From Lentzea aerocolonigenes (GTDB lineage: Bacteria; Actinomycetota; Actinomycetes; Mycobacteriales; Pseudonocardiaceae): DNA of 16,060 nucleotides. Location of the stretch: NCBI RefSeq assembly GCF_000955955.1, contig NZ_JYJG01000284.1, positions 1 to 16,060 on the forward strand. Reading direction: 5' to 3'. Positions within the stretch are counted from its first letter, which is position 1. Each line of letters opens with the position of its first letter. Both the position numbers and the translations under genes were made by a program. Positions 7,431 to 14,680 of this stretch are shown here, piece by piece. The notes under the pieces are model-generated. The model was not told the origin of the DNA. It was given only the letters and a program-made list of their open reading frames with translations, and ran no database searches.

Positions 7431-7679
7431 CCCGAAGAGCTGGCAGTCTCTGGTGGAACGGAATTGGGTGGTCGGGCTGGCCTACTCGGCGGACTGAATG
7501 ATCATCAGGCGGGCGATCGACGCACTCGCGCCGACGAAGATCACCAGCCGACTGGCGCCTCGGCGAGGCGAACGCGGCGGCCAGTCCAATGACGATGTGC
7601 CACTCGACCAGCTTCCAAGCGGTAATCGCCTGGCTGCGCTGATAACGCGATGGCGACCTCAGTCAGGACCTGACGCCGG
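7431..7679. other. Debris between pseudogene and integrase; candidate attachment region
   Basis: No intact gene. On the minus strand, two frames joined by a shift read as a hydrophobic tail: WKLVEWHIVIGLAAAFASP (about 7640-7580), then RLVIFVGASASIARLMIIQ (about 7554-7498) before a stop. This may be the end of a decayed small membrane protein, possibly DUF4345-like, but I hold that loosely. The stretch lies directly past the 3' end of the integrase gene, where some integrating elements keep their attachment site. I cannot identify a tRNA segment or direct repeat that would mark one. Confidence 0.3.
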
Positions 7680-8708
7680 TCATGCAGCTATGGCGAGGGG
7701 GTGCGTTTCGCCGGTGAGGGCGGACAGCGCGGTTGCGACCTCGGTCTCGTTGGCGCGGATGTAGGTCGTCGTTGTGGTCGCGGAGTTGTTCGCCGGCGAG
7801 TGGCCTGCGTATGCCTGGGCGACGGCCAAGCCGAACCTGCGTTCAACGAACGTGAGCGTCGTGTGGCGCAACCAATGCGTGCTGACCAGCTGGCGTGCCG
7901 CCCACGCGTGTTCTCGCCGCACGCGCGCCCACAGCCCGTCGTAGCGGCGCTTCGTCAGGGGCCTGCCATCTCGGTAGCGGAGCAGCGGACCTTGTGGATC
8001 CACACTGCCGCGTACGAGGCCGTGGTCGATCAGGTGCGCGATGAGGGTCGGTGACGCCGGCTGCCAACGGAAGACCCCACCCTTCTCCTGCAGAAGAATC
8101 AGGCACTGTTCCGCGTCGATGTCGCAGGGGCGCAGAGCAAGTGCGGCACCAGTGCGGCAGGCTGTTTCAAGGTGAAGACGGACGAGGAGCGCGTCGAGCG
8201 CCGGGTCGTTCCCAGTTGTGGAGGCGACTTCAGCAACCTCCTCGACCCGCGCGTTCGGCAGTCCTCGACGAGTCGACGGGATCCTGCGAGGCTTCGGTAC
8301 GAGCAGCGCGGGGTTGCGCCCAATGGCGATGTGTTCATCGGCTGCCGCAAACTTGTACAGGCAGCGAAGCGCGGCGACCATGTGCTCGCCAGCACTCCTG
8401 CCGCCTCGACTGTTGCGCCGCACTATGGCCTGCGACTTCGTGGATTCGACCAGCGCTGCGATCTCGGTGGCCGTCGGCTCATCGAGTGTTCGAGTCCCCC
8501 AGACCGTCAGCACTCGAGCCCAGTAGATTCCGTAGAGGCGCCTGGTCCCATCGCTCACCGCGTTCGCGACAACCGGCACGAACTCGGCGAAGGTTGGCAC
8601 GTGCCCGCTCGGAGTGCGCTGCTCGTTGAGAAGGTCCGTGGGTGTCACGCCGAGCCGGTCGAGCACGGCGCGAGCTGCAGCTAGATCAGCTGCAGCCGGG
8701 CGTTGCAT
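7680..8708 (-). CDS. Tyrosine recombinase/integrase
   Basis: A site-specific recombinase of 342 residues that joins DNA through a tyrosine-linked intermediate. The N-terminal SAM-like core-binding domain is at about 35-125. The catalytic domain follows from about 155, with the full residue set: R185 in ACRTG, K209 in EKGG, H278 and R281 in HWLRH, H303 in AGHS, and the nucleophile Y316 in TTYIRA. It therefore looks functional. The start is uncertain. ATG at 8708 gives a 23-base overlap with the upstream AbrB-like gene; ATG at 8771 would add 21 residues and a longer overlap. Neither has a strong ribosome site, which fits translational coupling. It is the last gene of a five-gene minus-strand run. 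It could move the neighbouring genes or resolve a structure, but no attachment sites were identified. Confidence 0.88.
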   Translation of the reverse strand: MQRPAAADLAAARAVLDRLGVTPTDLLNEQRTPSGHVPTFAEFVPVVANAVSDGTRRLYGIYWARVLTVWGTRTLDEPTATEIAALVESTKSQAIVRRNSRGGRSAGEHMVAALRCLYKFAAADEHIAIGRNPALLVPKPRRIPSTRRGLPNARVEEVAEVASTTGNDPALDALLVRLHLETACRTGAALALRPCDIDAEQCLILLQEKGGVFRWQPASPTLIAHLIDHGLVRGSVDPQGPLLRYRDGRPLTKRRYDGLWARVRREHAWAARQLVSTHWLRHTTLTFVERRFGLAVAQAYAGHSPANNSATTTTTYIRANETEVATALSALTGETHPLAIAA

Positions 8709-9222
8709 GATCGAGTCCGGCGGCGGGCGCGTGGTGCGCGTTGAGAATTTTCCCCAATGCCGCGCAGTCATACGCCAAGAGCACTGCTGCAGTGGGAACG
8801 GAGACGAGTAGCAACCTGTCGCCGGCGTTCAGGGAACGCCATCTCCGGATCGGAAGCGGCAACTTGATGAAACCTCTGGGGGAGACCAGGTCCGATCCGC
8901 AGTGAGCTGAGCGAACAACGATGATGTCGTCGCGTAGAGCGATGTCGATCCGGTCGTCCGGCCTCCAGCTCAGCGTCCGAAGGATCCGTCGGTCGGTGAA
9001 CCTTCCGTGGTCGTCGATCGCGGCCATTCCGAAGTGGATCGTGCCGTCCCCCGACAACTCGCTGAGGTTGAGGGAGGGAAGCGGCTCCCTTGCCAGGGAT
9101 GCGGCTGTCAAGGAGTCGGGTACGACCGCACCGATGATCGACTCTGCGATCGTGGGACCTGGTCGGTATCTACGGTGCTCCCTGTCGTCCCGTGTGCCAG
9201 TCGTTGCCGTCATGAGCTTCAT
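8686..9222 (-). CDS. AbrB/SpoVT-like DNA-binding protein
   Basis: A protein of 178 residues. The N-terminal 60 are low in recognisable features. Residues 66-102 (MAAIDDHGRFTDRRILRTL, then WRPDDRIDI) and 108-155 (PRGFIKLPLPIRR, then LNAGDRLLLV) look like two successive swapped-hairpin AbrB units: 'D..GR...' and 'rG.i.LP...RR....GDR.ll', with 'pGD' as GD in the second. Such proteins usually bind promoter DNA as dimers. The frame is open upstream to 9438, but that would run into the next gene, so I took ATG 9222; ATG 9213 and 9261 are alternatives and none has a clear ribosome site. The stop lies inside the integrase gene, so the two are probably co-translated and this protein may control or assist the recombinase. 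That role is inference from position. Confidence 0.65.
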   Translation of the reverse strand: MKLMTATTGTRDDREHRRYRPGPTIAESIIGAVVPDSLTAASLAREPLPSLNLSELSGDGTIHFGMAAIDDHGRFTDRRILRTLSWRPDDRIDIALRDDIIVVRSAHCGSDLVSPRGFIKLPLPIRRWRSLNAGDRLLLVSVPTAAVLLAYDCAALGKILNAHHAPAAGLDHATPGCS

Positions 9223-9335
9223 GCAACCGCGTGTACCTGGGGATGCCCAGTGAACGGGCATAAGACGTGCAACGCGGATGGGATCGGTACGTGTGCTGGC
9301 CGGCGTCTTACGGTGCCTGCTGGCGATCGAGCGCA

Positions 9336-10016
9336 CTATTGCTGATCGTGACTGGCGTACAGGTGCGTGAGTACCGCGCGGAACGTCGGGTCGGCGATCT
9401 TCAGCTGTTGCACCCTCTTGTCGGTCTTTGAGTGGCACGCGGCGTGCACGATCAGATCGACTGCGTTCACCCCGTAGAGGCGGGCCAGTTGGGCGACCAT
9501 GGTCAGCTTCGGGAGGGTAACTCCGGTTTCATAGTTGGACAGGCTTGCCACCGATACCGGCACCGGCGCAACCTCTGCTACGTCTGTGAGGCTCCAAGTG
9601 AGATCGTTGCGCACGTCACGCAGCGCCTTGCCGAGTGCCACTTTGTACGGCTGCCGGGTCGAGAACCGGCTGAACGCGGCTTCGATGTCGAGGCCGCGTT
9701 CCTCTGCGAGTTCCCTCAGCTTGGGATCGTCGGCCAGCTGCAGTGTGGTTCGCGCACGGACCCGCATCTCTTGTGACAGCAGGAAGTAGTCCTCTGCAGG
9801 GAACGCATCGAGGTCTGTCCGGCGGGTCACTACCCCGCCCTTGATGAAGCGCTGCAACTGATTGGCCAGATCGAGGTTTGACAGCCTGGTCAGCTCGCGC
9901 AGTCGTACTACCGTGAGCTCAAGGCCTACGCGTTCGAGGAACGCGGTCAACACCAACCCGCCTTTGCGGTTCCAGGACAGTCGGCGGTCCTTGGATACGT
10001 TGTCGATCAACTTCAC
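9336..10016 (-). CDS. XRE-family helix-turn-helix regulator
   Basis: A protein of 226 residues with a helix-turn-helix of the Cro/C1 type near the C-terminus (about 128-190): LGKALRDVRNDLTWSLTDVA, then the recognition-helix region ASLSNYETGVTLPKL and LARLYGV. The N-terminal 120 residues are mostly helical. They include a possible second winged-helix-like part (LRELTRLSNLDLANQLQRFI) and match nothing I know. The GTG start at 10016 overlaps the TGA of the upstream gene (GTGA), so the pair is translationally coupled. Cytoplasmic; likely a DNA-binding regulator of this five-gene module, by analogy with repressors found beside integrases. The regulator call is firm; the target is not known. Confidence 0.8.
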   Translation of the reverse strand: MKLIDNVSKDRRLSWNRKGGLVLTAFLERVGLELTVVRLRELTRLSNLDLANQLQRFIKGGVVTRRTDLDAFPAEDYFLLSQEMRVRARTTLQLADDPKLRELAEERGLDIEAAFSRFSTRQPYKVALGKALRDVRNDLTWSLTDVAEVAPVPVSVASLSNYETGVTLPKLTMVAQLARLYGVNAVDLIVHAACHSKTDKRVQQLKIADPTFRAVLTHLYASHDQQ

Positions 10017-10597
10017 GATCTGTCCGTGTCCTCGAACCTTGGCGCAGCCTCGTGTGGAAGCTCTGCGGAACGCAACGCCTCACCGAACCAGGCAGCATGG
10101 CGCTCCAGCTTCCGCGCTGCCGAGTCCACCAGGACGACCAGCACTTCGAACGCACCATCGCCGCCCAGAAATGACGCAATCTGTTGGACGGCAACCGCAT
10201 CCCGGGCAGCGTGTGCCGATACGAAGGCGGACGCGACCTTGACGTTCTCGTGCCACGCTGCGTGATCGTCTGCGTCCACGTCATCCGGTACAGCGAAGGC
10301 GATCGGAAACGCGACAGGTGAGACGAGTTGATCCTGTGGGATGCCGTCGAGCAGGACCCTTGCCAGGATGCTTGCTGCCGCGACAGCAATCCGTGGATCC
10401 GCGTGGTTGACGACGGACTGAAGTGTGCGTTCTACCAGCTCGGGTTCCGACCGCAGGTGGTGGCCCAGTGCGCGCAGGGCCCAGGAGGCTCCGAGTCCGA
10501 TGTGATCGACTTGTCGAAGTCGGGTCCCGTCTTGAGTGATCTGCTCGACACCGCACGGCACGTATCCGCCGTCGGCGGGTTCGAGATCACGCTCCAT
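10013..10597 (-). CDS. Hypothetical helical protein
   Basis: A 194-residue soluble protein that I do not recognise. It has no signal peptide or membrane segment. Residues roughly 35-90 (GASWALRALGHHLR, then VERTLQSVVNHADPRIAVAA and ASILARVLL) look like two or three HEAT-like helical hairpins, suggesting a binding scaffold. The rest is also predicted helical by eye and acidic near the middle (PDDVDADDHAAWHENV). I chose ATG 10597 because GAGGA sits about 8 bases upstream; a GTG at 10612 lacks a site. It overlaps the zinc-finger gene before it by 11 bases and the regulator gene after it by 4, so it is a core member of the operon. Confidence 0.7.
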   Translation of the reverse strand: MERDLEPADGGYVPCGVEQITQDGTRLRQVDHIGLGASWALRALGHHLRSEPELVERTLQSVVNHADPRIAVAAASILARVLLDGIPQDQLVSPVAFPIAFAVPDDVDADDHAAWHENVKVASAFVSAHAARDAVAVQQIASFLGGDGAFEVLVVLVDSAARKLERHAAWFGEALRSAELPHEAAPRFEDTDRS

Positions 10598-10925
10598 GGA
10601 GTGCGTCCTCACAGGAGCGGCTCGCGTTCGCAGGCCGTGTCTCCGCGGACGGTGTGGCGAGGGGAGCGATCACCTGTTTGATCTGCGCTGTTTCAGTCGC
10701 GGGCTGCATGCCCTCGCGGGGCCACGGCAGGATCTGCTCCTTCTCGCGCCAGGCGAGGTCACACGCTGGGCACATCGGCCAGCACCGTTCGGATTCCGAC
10801 CACTTGTCGGACTTGGTGGTGACCTCGATACCGCACAACGTGCTTCCTGGATCGCCTTCGGCGAGTGAGCTCGCCAGCGCGTGGCGCGCTCCGTCATGTG
10901 GTTGCCATTTGTAGCTGCGAGTCAT
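10587..10925 (-). CDS. Small zinc-finger-like protein
   Basis: A 112-residue protein opening with YKWQPHDGARHAL, followed by LCGIEV and CWPMCPACDLAW. The likely metal ligands are H16, C31, C52 and C55, the last two as a CxxC. I associate this arrangement with small zinc-finger proteins encoded next to regulators and integrases in actinomycetes. It is the first gene of the leftward operon and faces the XRE-TPR gene at 11190 across a 264-base spacer. A GGGAAG about 10 bases upstream is a moderate ribosome site. The last 40 residues look unstructured and may be non-conserved. Binding to zinc is inferred from the cysteines. Partner and function are unknown. Confidence 0.7.
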   Translation of the reverse strand: MTRSYKWQPHDGARHALASSLAEGDPGSTLCGIEVTTKSDKWSESERCWPMCPACDLAWREKEQILPWPREGMQPATETAQIKQVIAPLATPSAETRPANASRSCEDALHGA

Positions 10926-11189
10926 GCCCGATCACTTCCCGCGGACGTGTGCGCGATCTGACGCGCGGTGTCGGTAGTGATCCACTCAAATTGCCGTAGC
11001 GCTGAGAATCCAGCCCACGAATCTGCCACCGATCTAGCAGGGATCTATCATTTAGAGCTTCTACCTGCGCAAACGCGCGGATGCCCCGATTGGGTGAAGC
11101 TCGACATATTCGGGCTGAATCGCTGTTTTGTGCACCTTCCAAGCTAGGCTCGTGGTGAACTATGCGGCGCATTCACGTCAGGGGGATCG
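10926..11189. promoter_or_regulatory. Divergent promoter region with small repeats
   Basis: This spacer must hold the promoters of both the leftward five-gene operon and the rightward XRE-TPR gene. TAGGCT at 11145-11150 is a fair -10 box for the rightward gene, without a clear -35. Repeats that could bind regulators are GATCTA at 11031-11036 and again at 11042-11047 (11-base phase), GAGCTTC at 11055-11061 with its reverse complement at 11096-11102, and GCGCG/CGCGC around 10951-10966. It is less G/C-rich than the genes. No site is certain. Confidence 0.4.
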
Positions 11190-12470
11190 ATGGTCACGCC
11201 GAGGGAGGCGTTCGCGAAGCGCCGCAAGGTTGTGGGCTTCTCGCAGGAGCGGCTTGCTCAGCACCTTGGCGTCACCACTGGAACTGTCGGGCGATGGGAA
11301 CGTGGCGAGGCGACTCCAGAGCCGCCGACGCAGCGGCGGCTCGTGCAGGCGCTCGAACTCACAAGCATTCGTGAGTTGCTGGAGCTCCTCCACCCGCAGA
11401 AGTTGTCGCTGACGGCGGCGGACGAGCATTTCGGCATGCGGTCGGTCGGCAGTCGGTCCGGCCTGGCTGGACATGATTCTGATAGGCCCGTCCAGATCGG
11501 ACACAGCCTCGACCGGGTGCACGGCGTCATACCGCTTGTTCGGCAGACACTCGACGCATTCGACCTTCCTGGTGACGGGCCTACTCGTTCGCTGGTCGAG
11601 ATCAGCGCGGACGTGGCCCGTGTGAACGAGCACCGTCTTGAAGCCAGGTATGGCGCACTTGCAGATGCTCTGCCTGACCTTCTGGTAGAGCTGGCGCGCG
11701 CAGGACAGCTCGCGACGGAAGACGTGCAGCAGCAACAGCTCGCGTTGCTTCGCGCTCTCACATTTCGTGCCGCGGACGGGATCGCGTTCAAGTTCGGATA
11801 TCTCGATCTTTCAGCCCGCCTCATCGACCTCATGCGACAGTCCGCGGCTCAGGCGAACGACCCGCTGCTCGTGGCAGCCGCTGAGTACGTCCGCACAGAG
11901 ACGTTCTTCGCCAGTGGCGATCTGAGTACTGCCGGTCGAGCGCTCGTGAAGGCTGCAAGCGAGTTGTCTTTGTCCAATCTCGACGATCAGCACGTCGCTG
12001 CCGCCTATGGGTCTCTCCACATGCGAGCCGCAGTCGTTGCCGGTCGGATCGGCGATCCTCGCGCGTCCCGAGACCATCTGAGCGAGGCCAACGAGGCGGC
12101 CAAGAGGGTTCCCGAAGGCGTCTACCGCGGCACGGCTTTTGGCCCGCAGTCGATTCGCATCCACGAACTTGCGGTGGCCACTGAGTTGCGCGACCCGGTG
12201 GGCATCGAGTGTGCAGCGACGTGGCATCCGTCGGGGGAGTTGCCTGCGGAGCGCCGTTCGCACTACTACATCGAGCTGAGCAGCGCGCAACACGATCTGG
12301 GGCACCATGAAGAGGCCTACGTCTGCATCGAGATGGCGCGGGACGCGGCTCCTCAACACACGCGAGAACATCCTCAGGTCAAGGGAACTCTCGCTTCACT
12401 ACTGCAGCTTCGTCCTGGCAACAGCAGGGTGGTCGAGCTCGCAGCTTGGGCTGGAGCACGGGCGATCTGA
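11190..12470 (+). CDS. XRE-family regulator with TPR-like C-terminal domain
   Basis: A protein of 426 residues. A Cro/C1-type helix-turn-helix lies at about 6-60, with ERLAQHLGVTTGTVGRWERG carrying the turn and recognition helix. The remaining 350 residues are helical repeats of TPR type, ending in a module with DPRASRDHLSEANEAAKRV, then TAFGP, and later HYYIELSSAQHDLGHHEEAY. This layout is common among actinomycete regulators that respond to signals through the helical part. The ATG at 11190 has a strong ribosome site, CAGGGGG at 11179-11185. The gene is divergent from the integrase operon and could control it. It is a distant paralogue of the regulator at 13123-14490; both share the TAFGP segment and surrounding helices. 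Its stop is only 6 bases from the convergent HAD gene's stop. Signal and target are unknown. Confidence 0.85.
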   Translation: MVTPREAFAKRRKVVGFSQERLAQHLGVTTGTVGRWERGEATPEPPTQRRLVQALELTSIRELLELLHPQKLSLTAADEHFGMRSVGSRSGLAGHDSDRPVQIGHSLDRVHGVIPLVRQTLDAFDLPGDGPTRSLVEISADVARVNEHRLEARYGALADALPDLLVELARAGQLATEDVQQQQLALLRALTFRAADGIAFKFGYLDLSARLIDLMRQSAAQANDPLLVAAAEYVRTETFFASGDLSTAGRALVKAASELSLSNLDDQHVAAAYGSLHMRAAVVAGRIGDPRASRDHLSEANEAAKRVPEGVYRGTAFGPQSIRIHELAVATELRDPVGIECAATWHPSGELPAERRSHYYIELSSAQHDLGHHEEAYVCIEMARDAAPQHTREHPQVKGTLASLLQLRPGNSRVVELAAWAGARAI

Positions 12471-12476
12471 CGGGTT

Positions 12477-13118
12477 CTACCCAGTGAGCAGCGCAGGAAG
12501 TTCGTCGAGTGAGTCGATGACCCAGTCGGCATCCCGTTGCACCAAGGGATCGCCGGCCCACAGGTGTCCCCAGGGACCGCGACGGATAAGCGCCGTGCGC
12601 AGTCCAACGGCCTTCGCTGCGACGACGTCGTTGTCCCGGTGGTCTCCCACGTAGACGATCTGCTCCGCAGGTGCTGCTGCGGCTTCGATAACGCGGTCGA
12701 AGAATGACTTGGAAGGCTTGGCAACGCCCCATTCCCCGGACGTTGAGACGAAGTCGGCAGGTAGGGCTAGAGCTCGCAGCAGCTCTGCTGCACGGGCGGT
12801 CTGGTTGCCGGCAACCCCAACCCGCAATCCAAGGCCGCGCAGCGCCGCGAGGCTTGACCGGACATCGGGGTAGAGGTCCTGCTCGTCGATCTGCTCGCCC
12901 AGTCCGGCGTCCTCGCGCAACTGGCGCTCGCGCGCGACGTCGAAGCCCGGCCGGAAGTACTGGAAGGTCTCCGCGTTGTCTCTTCCGGAGGCGGTTACCG
13001 CGCCAAGCACTGTCGAGAACGTGTGCCGCGGCACGCCGATCCAGTCGGCCCATGCGGCCCACTCACGGGAATCGTCCAACAGTGTTTCGCCGACATCGAA
13101 GACGACAGCGGTGATCAT
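12477..13118 (-). CDS. HAD-superfamily hydrolase
   Basis: A 213-residue HAD-fold enzyme. Motif I is VVFDVGET, with nucleophile D8; the usual second aspartate, which acts as general acid in phosphatases, is G10. Motif II is VAGNQ (N105), motif III the lysine K134 in AKPSKSFF, and motif IV YVGDHRDND (D159, D164). The helical cap lies between about 15 and 85. This is the subfamily I layout of phosphoglycolate-phosphatase-like and dehalogenase-like proteins. The D-to-G change makes an ordinary phosphatase less certain. The substrate cannot be told. It begins 4 bases after the stop of the XRE-TPR gene on the same strand, so the two form an operon. It ends 6 bases from the convergent regulator, leaving no room for a separate terminator. 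Confidence 0.85.
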   Translation of the reverse strand: MITAVVFDVGETLLDDSREWAAWADWIGVPRHTFSTVLGAVTASGRDNAETFQYFRPGFDVARERQLREDAGLGEQIDEQDLYPDVRSSLAALRGLGLRVGVAGNQTARAAELLRALALPADFVSTSGEWGVAKPSKSFFDRVIEAAAAPAEQIVYVGDHRDNDVVAAKAVGLRTALIRRGPWGHLWAGDPLVQRDADWVIDSLDELPALLTG

Positions 13119-13122
13119 GCGG

Positions 13123-14490
13123 CTACGCCACCGCGCCCGTACGTGCGGCGAAGGCTTTCAAGCCGGACAGGGCATGCGCTGTCGGGTGCCGCAGCAGGCT
13201 GATAGTGATCTGTTGGATCGGCTTGCGGTACCTGACCTCATCGGGAGAGGCGTGTTCGGCTGCGAGTAGCGCACGGAAGGAGTGCTCGGGCTTGTTCCAT
13301 TCGTGGTAGGCGTGGGCGACGTCGGACCAGTAGCGAGCGCGCCGTTCGGCTACCGGGATGGCAGCAGGCTTGACCTGCCTGGCGGCTTCGATCGCGGTGC
13401 CGTAGTCGCCGAGAACCCTGGCGACGCTGATCCGGTACAGCCCGACGCCGGTGGGGCCGAAAGCGGTGAACCGGTGGTTGGCGTCAACGCCGAGCCTGGC
13501 AGCAGCCTCGACCGCCTCTCCCGTCAGGCTGAGGGCGGAGTCGCGATCACCGTCGACGGCCGCGGTGTAGGCGGCGGTGGACAGCAGAGATCCGTACACC
13601 GACAAGTGTTCCGGGCCGCGGTGCAGATCGGGTTGCAGGGTCTCGATGGAGTTGAAGATCAGGCTCTGTGCCGCGTCGGCGTGACCGGTACGGCGCAGGA
13701 CGATCGCCCACGCGCGGTGCGCGGCTGCTTGGGTGAGGATGTCGTCCGTGTCGTGGGCCGTCTGTACCGCGCGGTCAGCGGTGATCAGCGCGGACTGAGT
13801 GCGGTCGAGCTTCACCATCAACTCGGACGCGAGCGTGTAGAGGTCTGCCATCAGTCCGTTGGCTTCGGCAGGGTTGTCCGCTTCGGCGCGGGTGGCCATC
13901 GCGGTCGACAGGACGGCAGGCAGCCGGGAGGCGGATTCGGTGTAGTGGCCGAGTTGGAACACCGAGCGTACGGCGGCCACCTTTCGGCGCAGTTCCGTGA
14001 TCCCCACCGGGATGGCGTCGGTCGAAGGCGGAGCGAGCAGGGCCCGCTCCAACACGTCCACCGGGTCGTTCGTGGCCCAGGACGGAATTTCGGTACCGAG
14101 CACCGCGGTGCCGGCCAGGCCGGTCAATCCCACGAGCAGCGTGCGACGACGCATGGGGTCGGTCTCCTCGTCCGGCGCCAGGATGACGTTGACCCTAGCG
14201 ACGGGACGCTGCGTGCGCACGGACCGTGATCGTGTGTCGGTGAGACCCAGGAGATGCGGCGGGATCTGCAGCGCGTCGGCCAAACACCTCAGGACCTGAA
14301 CGTCGCGCAACGGCTGCTTGCCACGCTCCATGCGCGACAGCGTCGAAACGGAGTAGCCGCACTTCTCTGCGAGATCGGCCAGTGTAAGTGGAGTCGCGCG
14401 ACGGACTGCCCGCACGATCGCGCCGAGATCTCCGGAATCAACGGCGACTCGGACCTCATGGTTGTCCCAGATCGCGCGAGTCGGATCCAT
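13123..14490 (-). CDS. XRE-family regulator with TPR-like C-terminal domain (second copy)
   Basis: A protein of 455 residues with a helix-turn-helix at about 22-82 (LADLAEKCGYSVSTLSRMERG), a linker, and a helical TPR-type region from about 155 to the end. At 113-132 the linker holds MRRRTLLVGLTGLAGTAVLG, which resembles a twin-arginine or membrane signal but lies inside a DNA-binding protein. I have seen similar stretches in related actinomycete regulators, where they appear to be part of the family. The start is ATG 14490, with GAGGAG 8 bases upstream; a GTG directly before it (14493) is the alternative. It is divergent from the acyltransferase gene, with an inverted repeat in the spacer that may be its operator, and it is followed by the HAD gene. 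It probably regulates itself and the divergent genes; that is inference. Confidence 0.85.
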   Translation of the reverse strand: MDPTRAIWDNHEVRVAVDSGDLGAIVRAVRRATPLTLADLAEKCGYSVSTLSRMERGKQPLRDVQVLRCLADALQIPPHLLGLTDTRSRSVRTQRPVARVNVILAPDEETDPMRRRTLLVGLTGLAGTAVLGTEIPSWATNDPVDVLERALLAPPSTDAIPVGITELRRKVAAVRSVFQLGHYTESASRLPAVLSTAMATRAEADNPAEANGLMADLYTLASELMVKLDRTQSALITADRAVQTAHDTDDILTQAAAHRAWAIVLRRTGHADAAQSLIFNSIETLQPDLHRGPEHLSVYGSLLSTAAYTAAVDGDRDSALSLTGEAVEAAARLGVDANHRFTAFGPTGVGLYRISVARVLGDYGTAIEAARQVKPAAIPVAERRARYWSDVAHAYHEWNKPEHSFRALLAAEHASPDEVRYRKPIQQITISLLRHPTAHALSGLKAFAARTGAVA

Positions 14491-14558
14491 CACCTGCGCT
14501 CCTCACTCAGGGCAGGGTGGTTCAGCGTATCCAAACGATCACGGTCCGTGCCAGGAGA

Positions 14559-14575
14559 TTTGCAGACCCTGCAAA
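14559..14575. promoter_or_regulatory. Inverted repeat, candidate operator
   Basis: TTTGCAG (14559-14565), the spacer ACC and CTGCAAA (14569-14575) form a perfect 7-bp inverted repeat between the divergent regulator and acyltransferase genes. Size and symmetry suit a dimeric helix-turn-helix protein, most simply the regulator starting at 14490. A second, weaker dyad, CCAGC/GCTGG, lies at 14589-14604. Confidence 0.5.
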
Positions 14576-14680
14576 CGACCCGCTGTACCCAGCAACTTCG
14601 CTGGTCAACGAGGTGGAGTTGGTCGTGTTCTTGATGGTGTCGCGGCAGTCCACCGTCCTGCCGCGCGAGGAGGGACGACG

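Noticed and set aside
13282..14229. 315-codon open frame on the plus strand, very rich in Gly, Arg and Val
   Set aside because: Antisense of the XRE-TPR regulator gene; low-complexity composition, no motif and no ribosome site.
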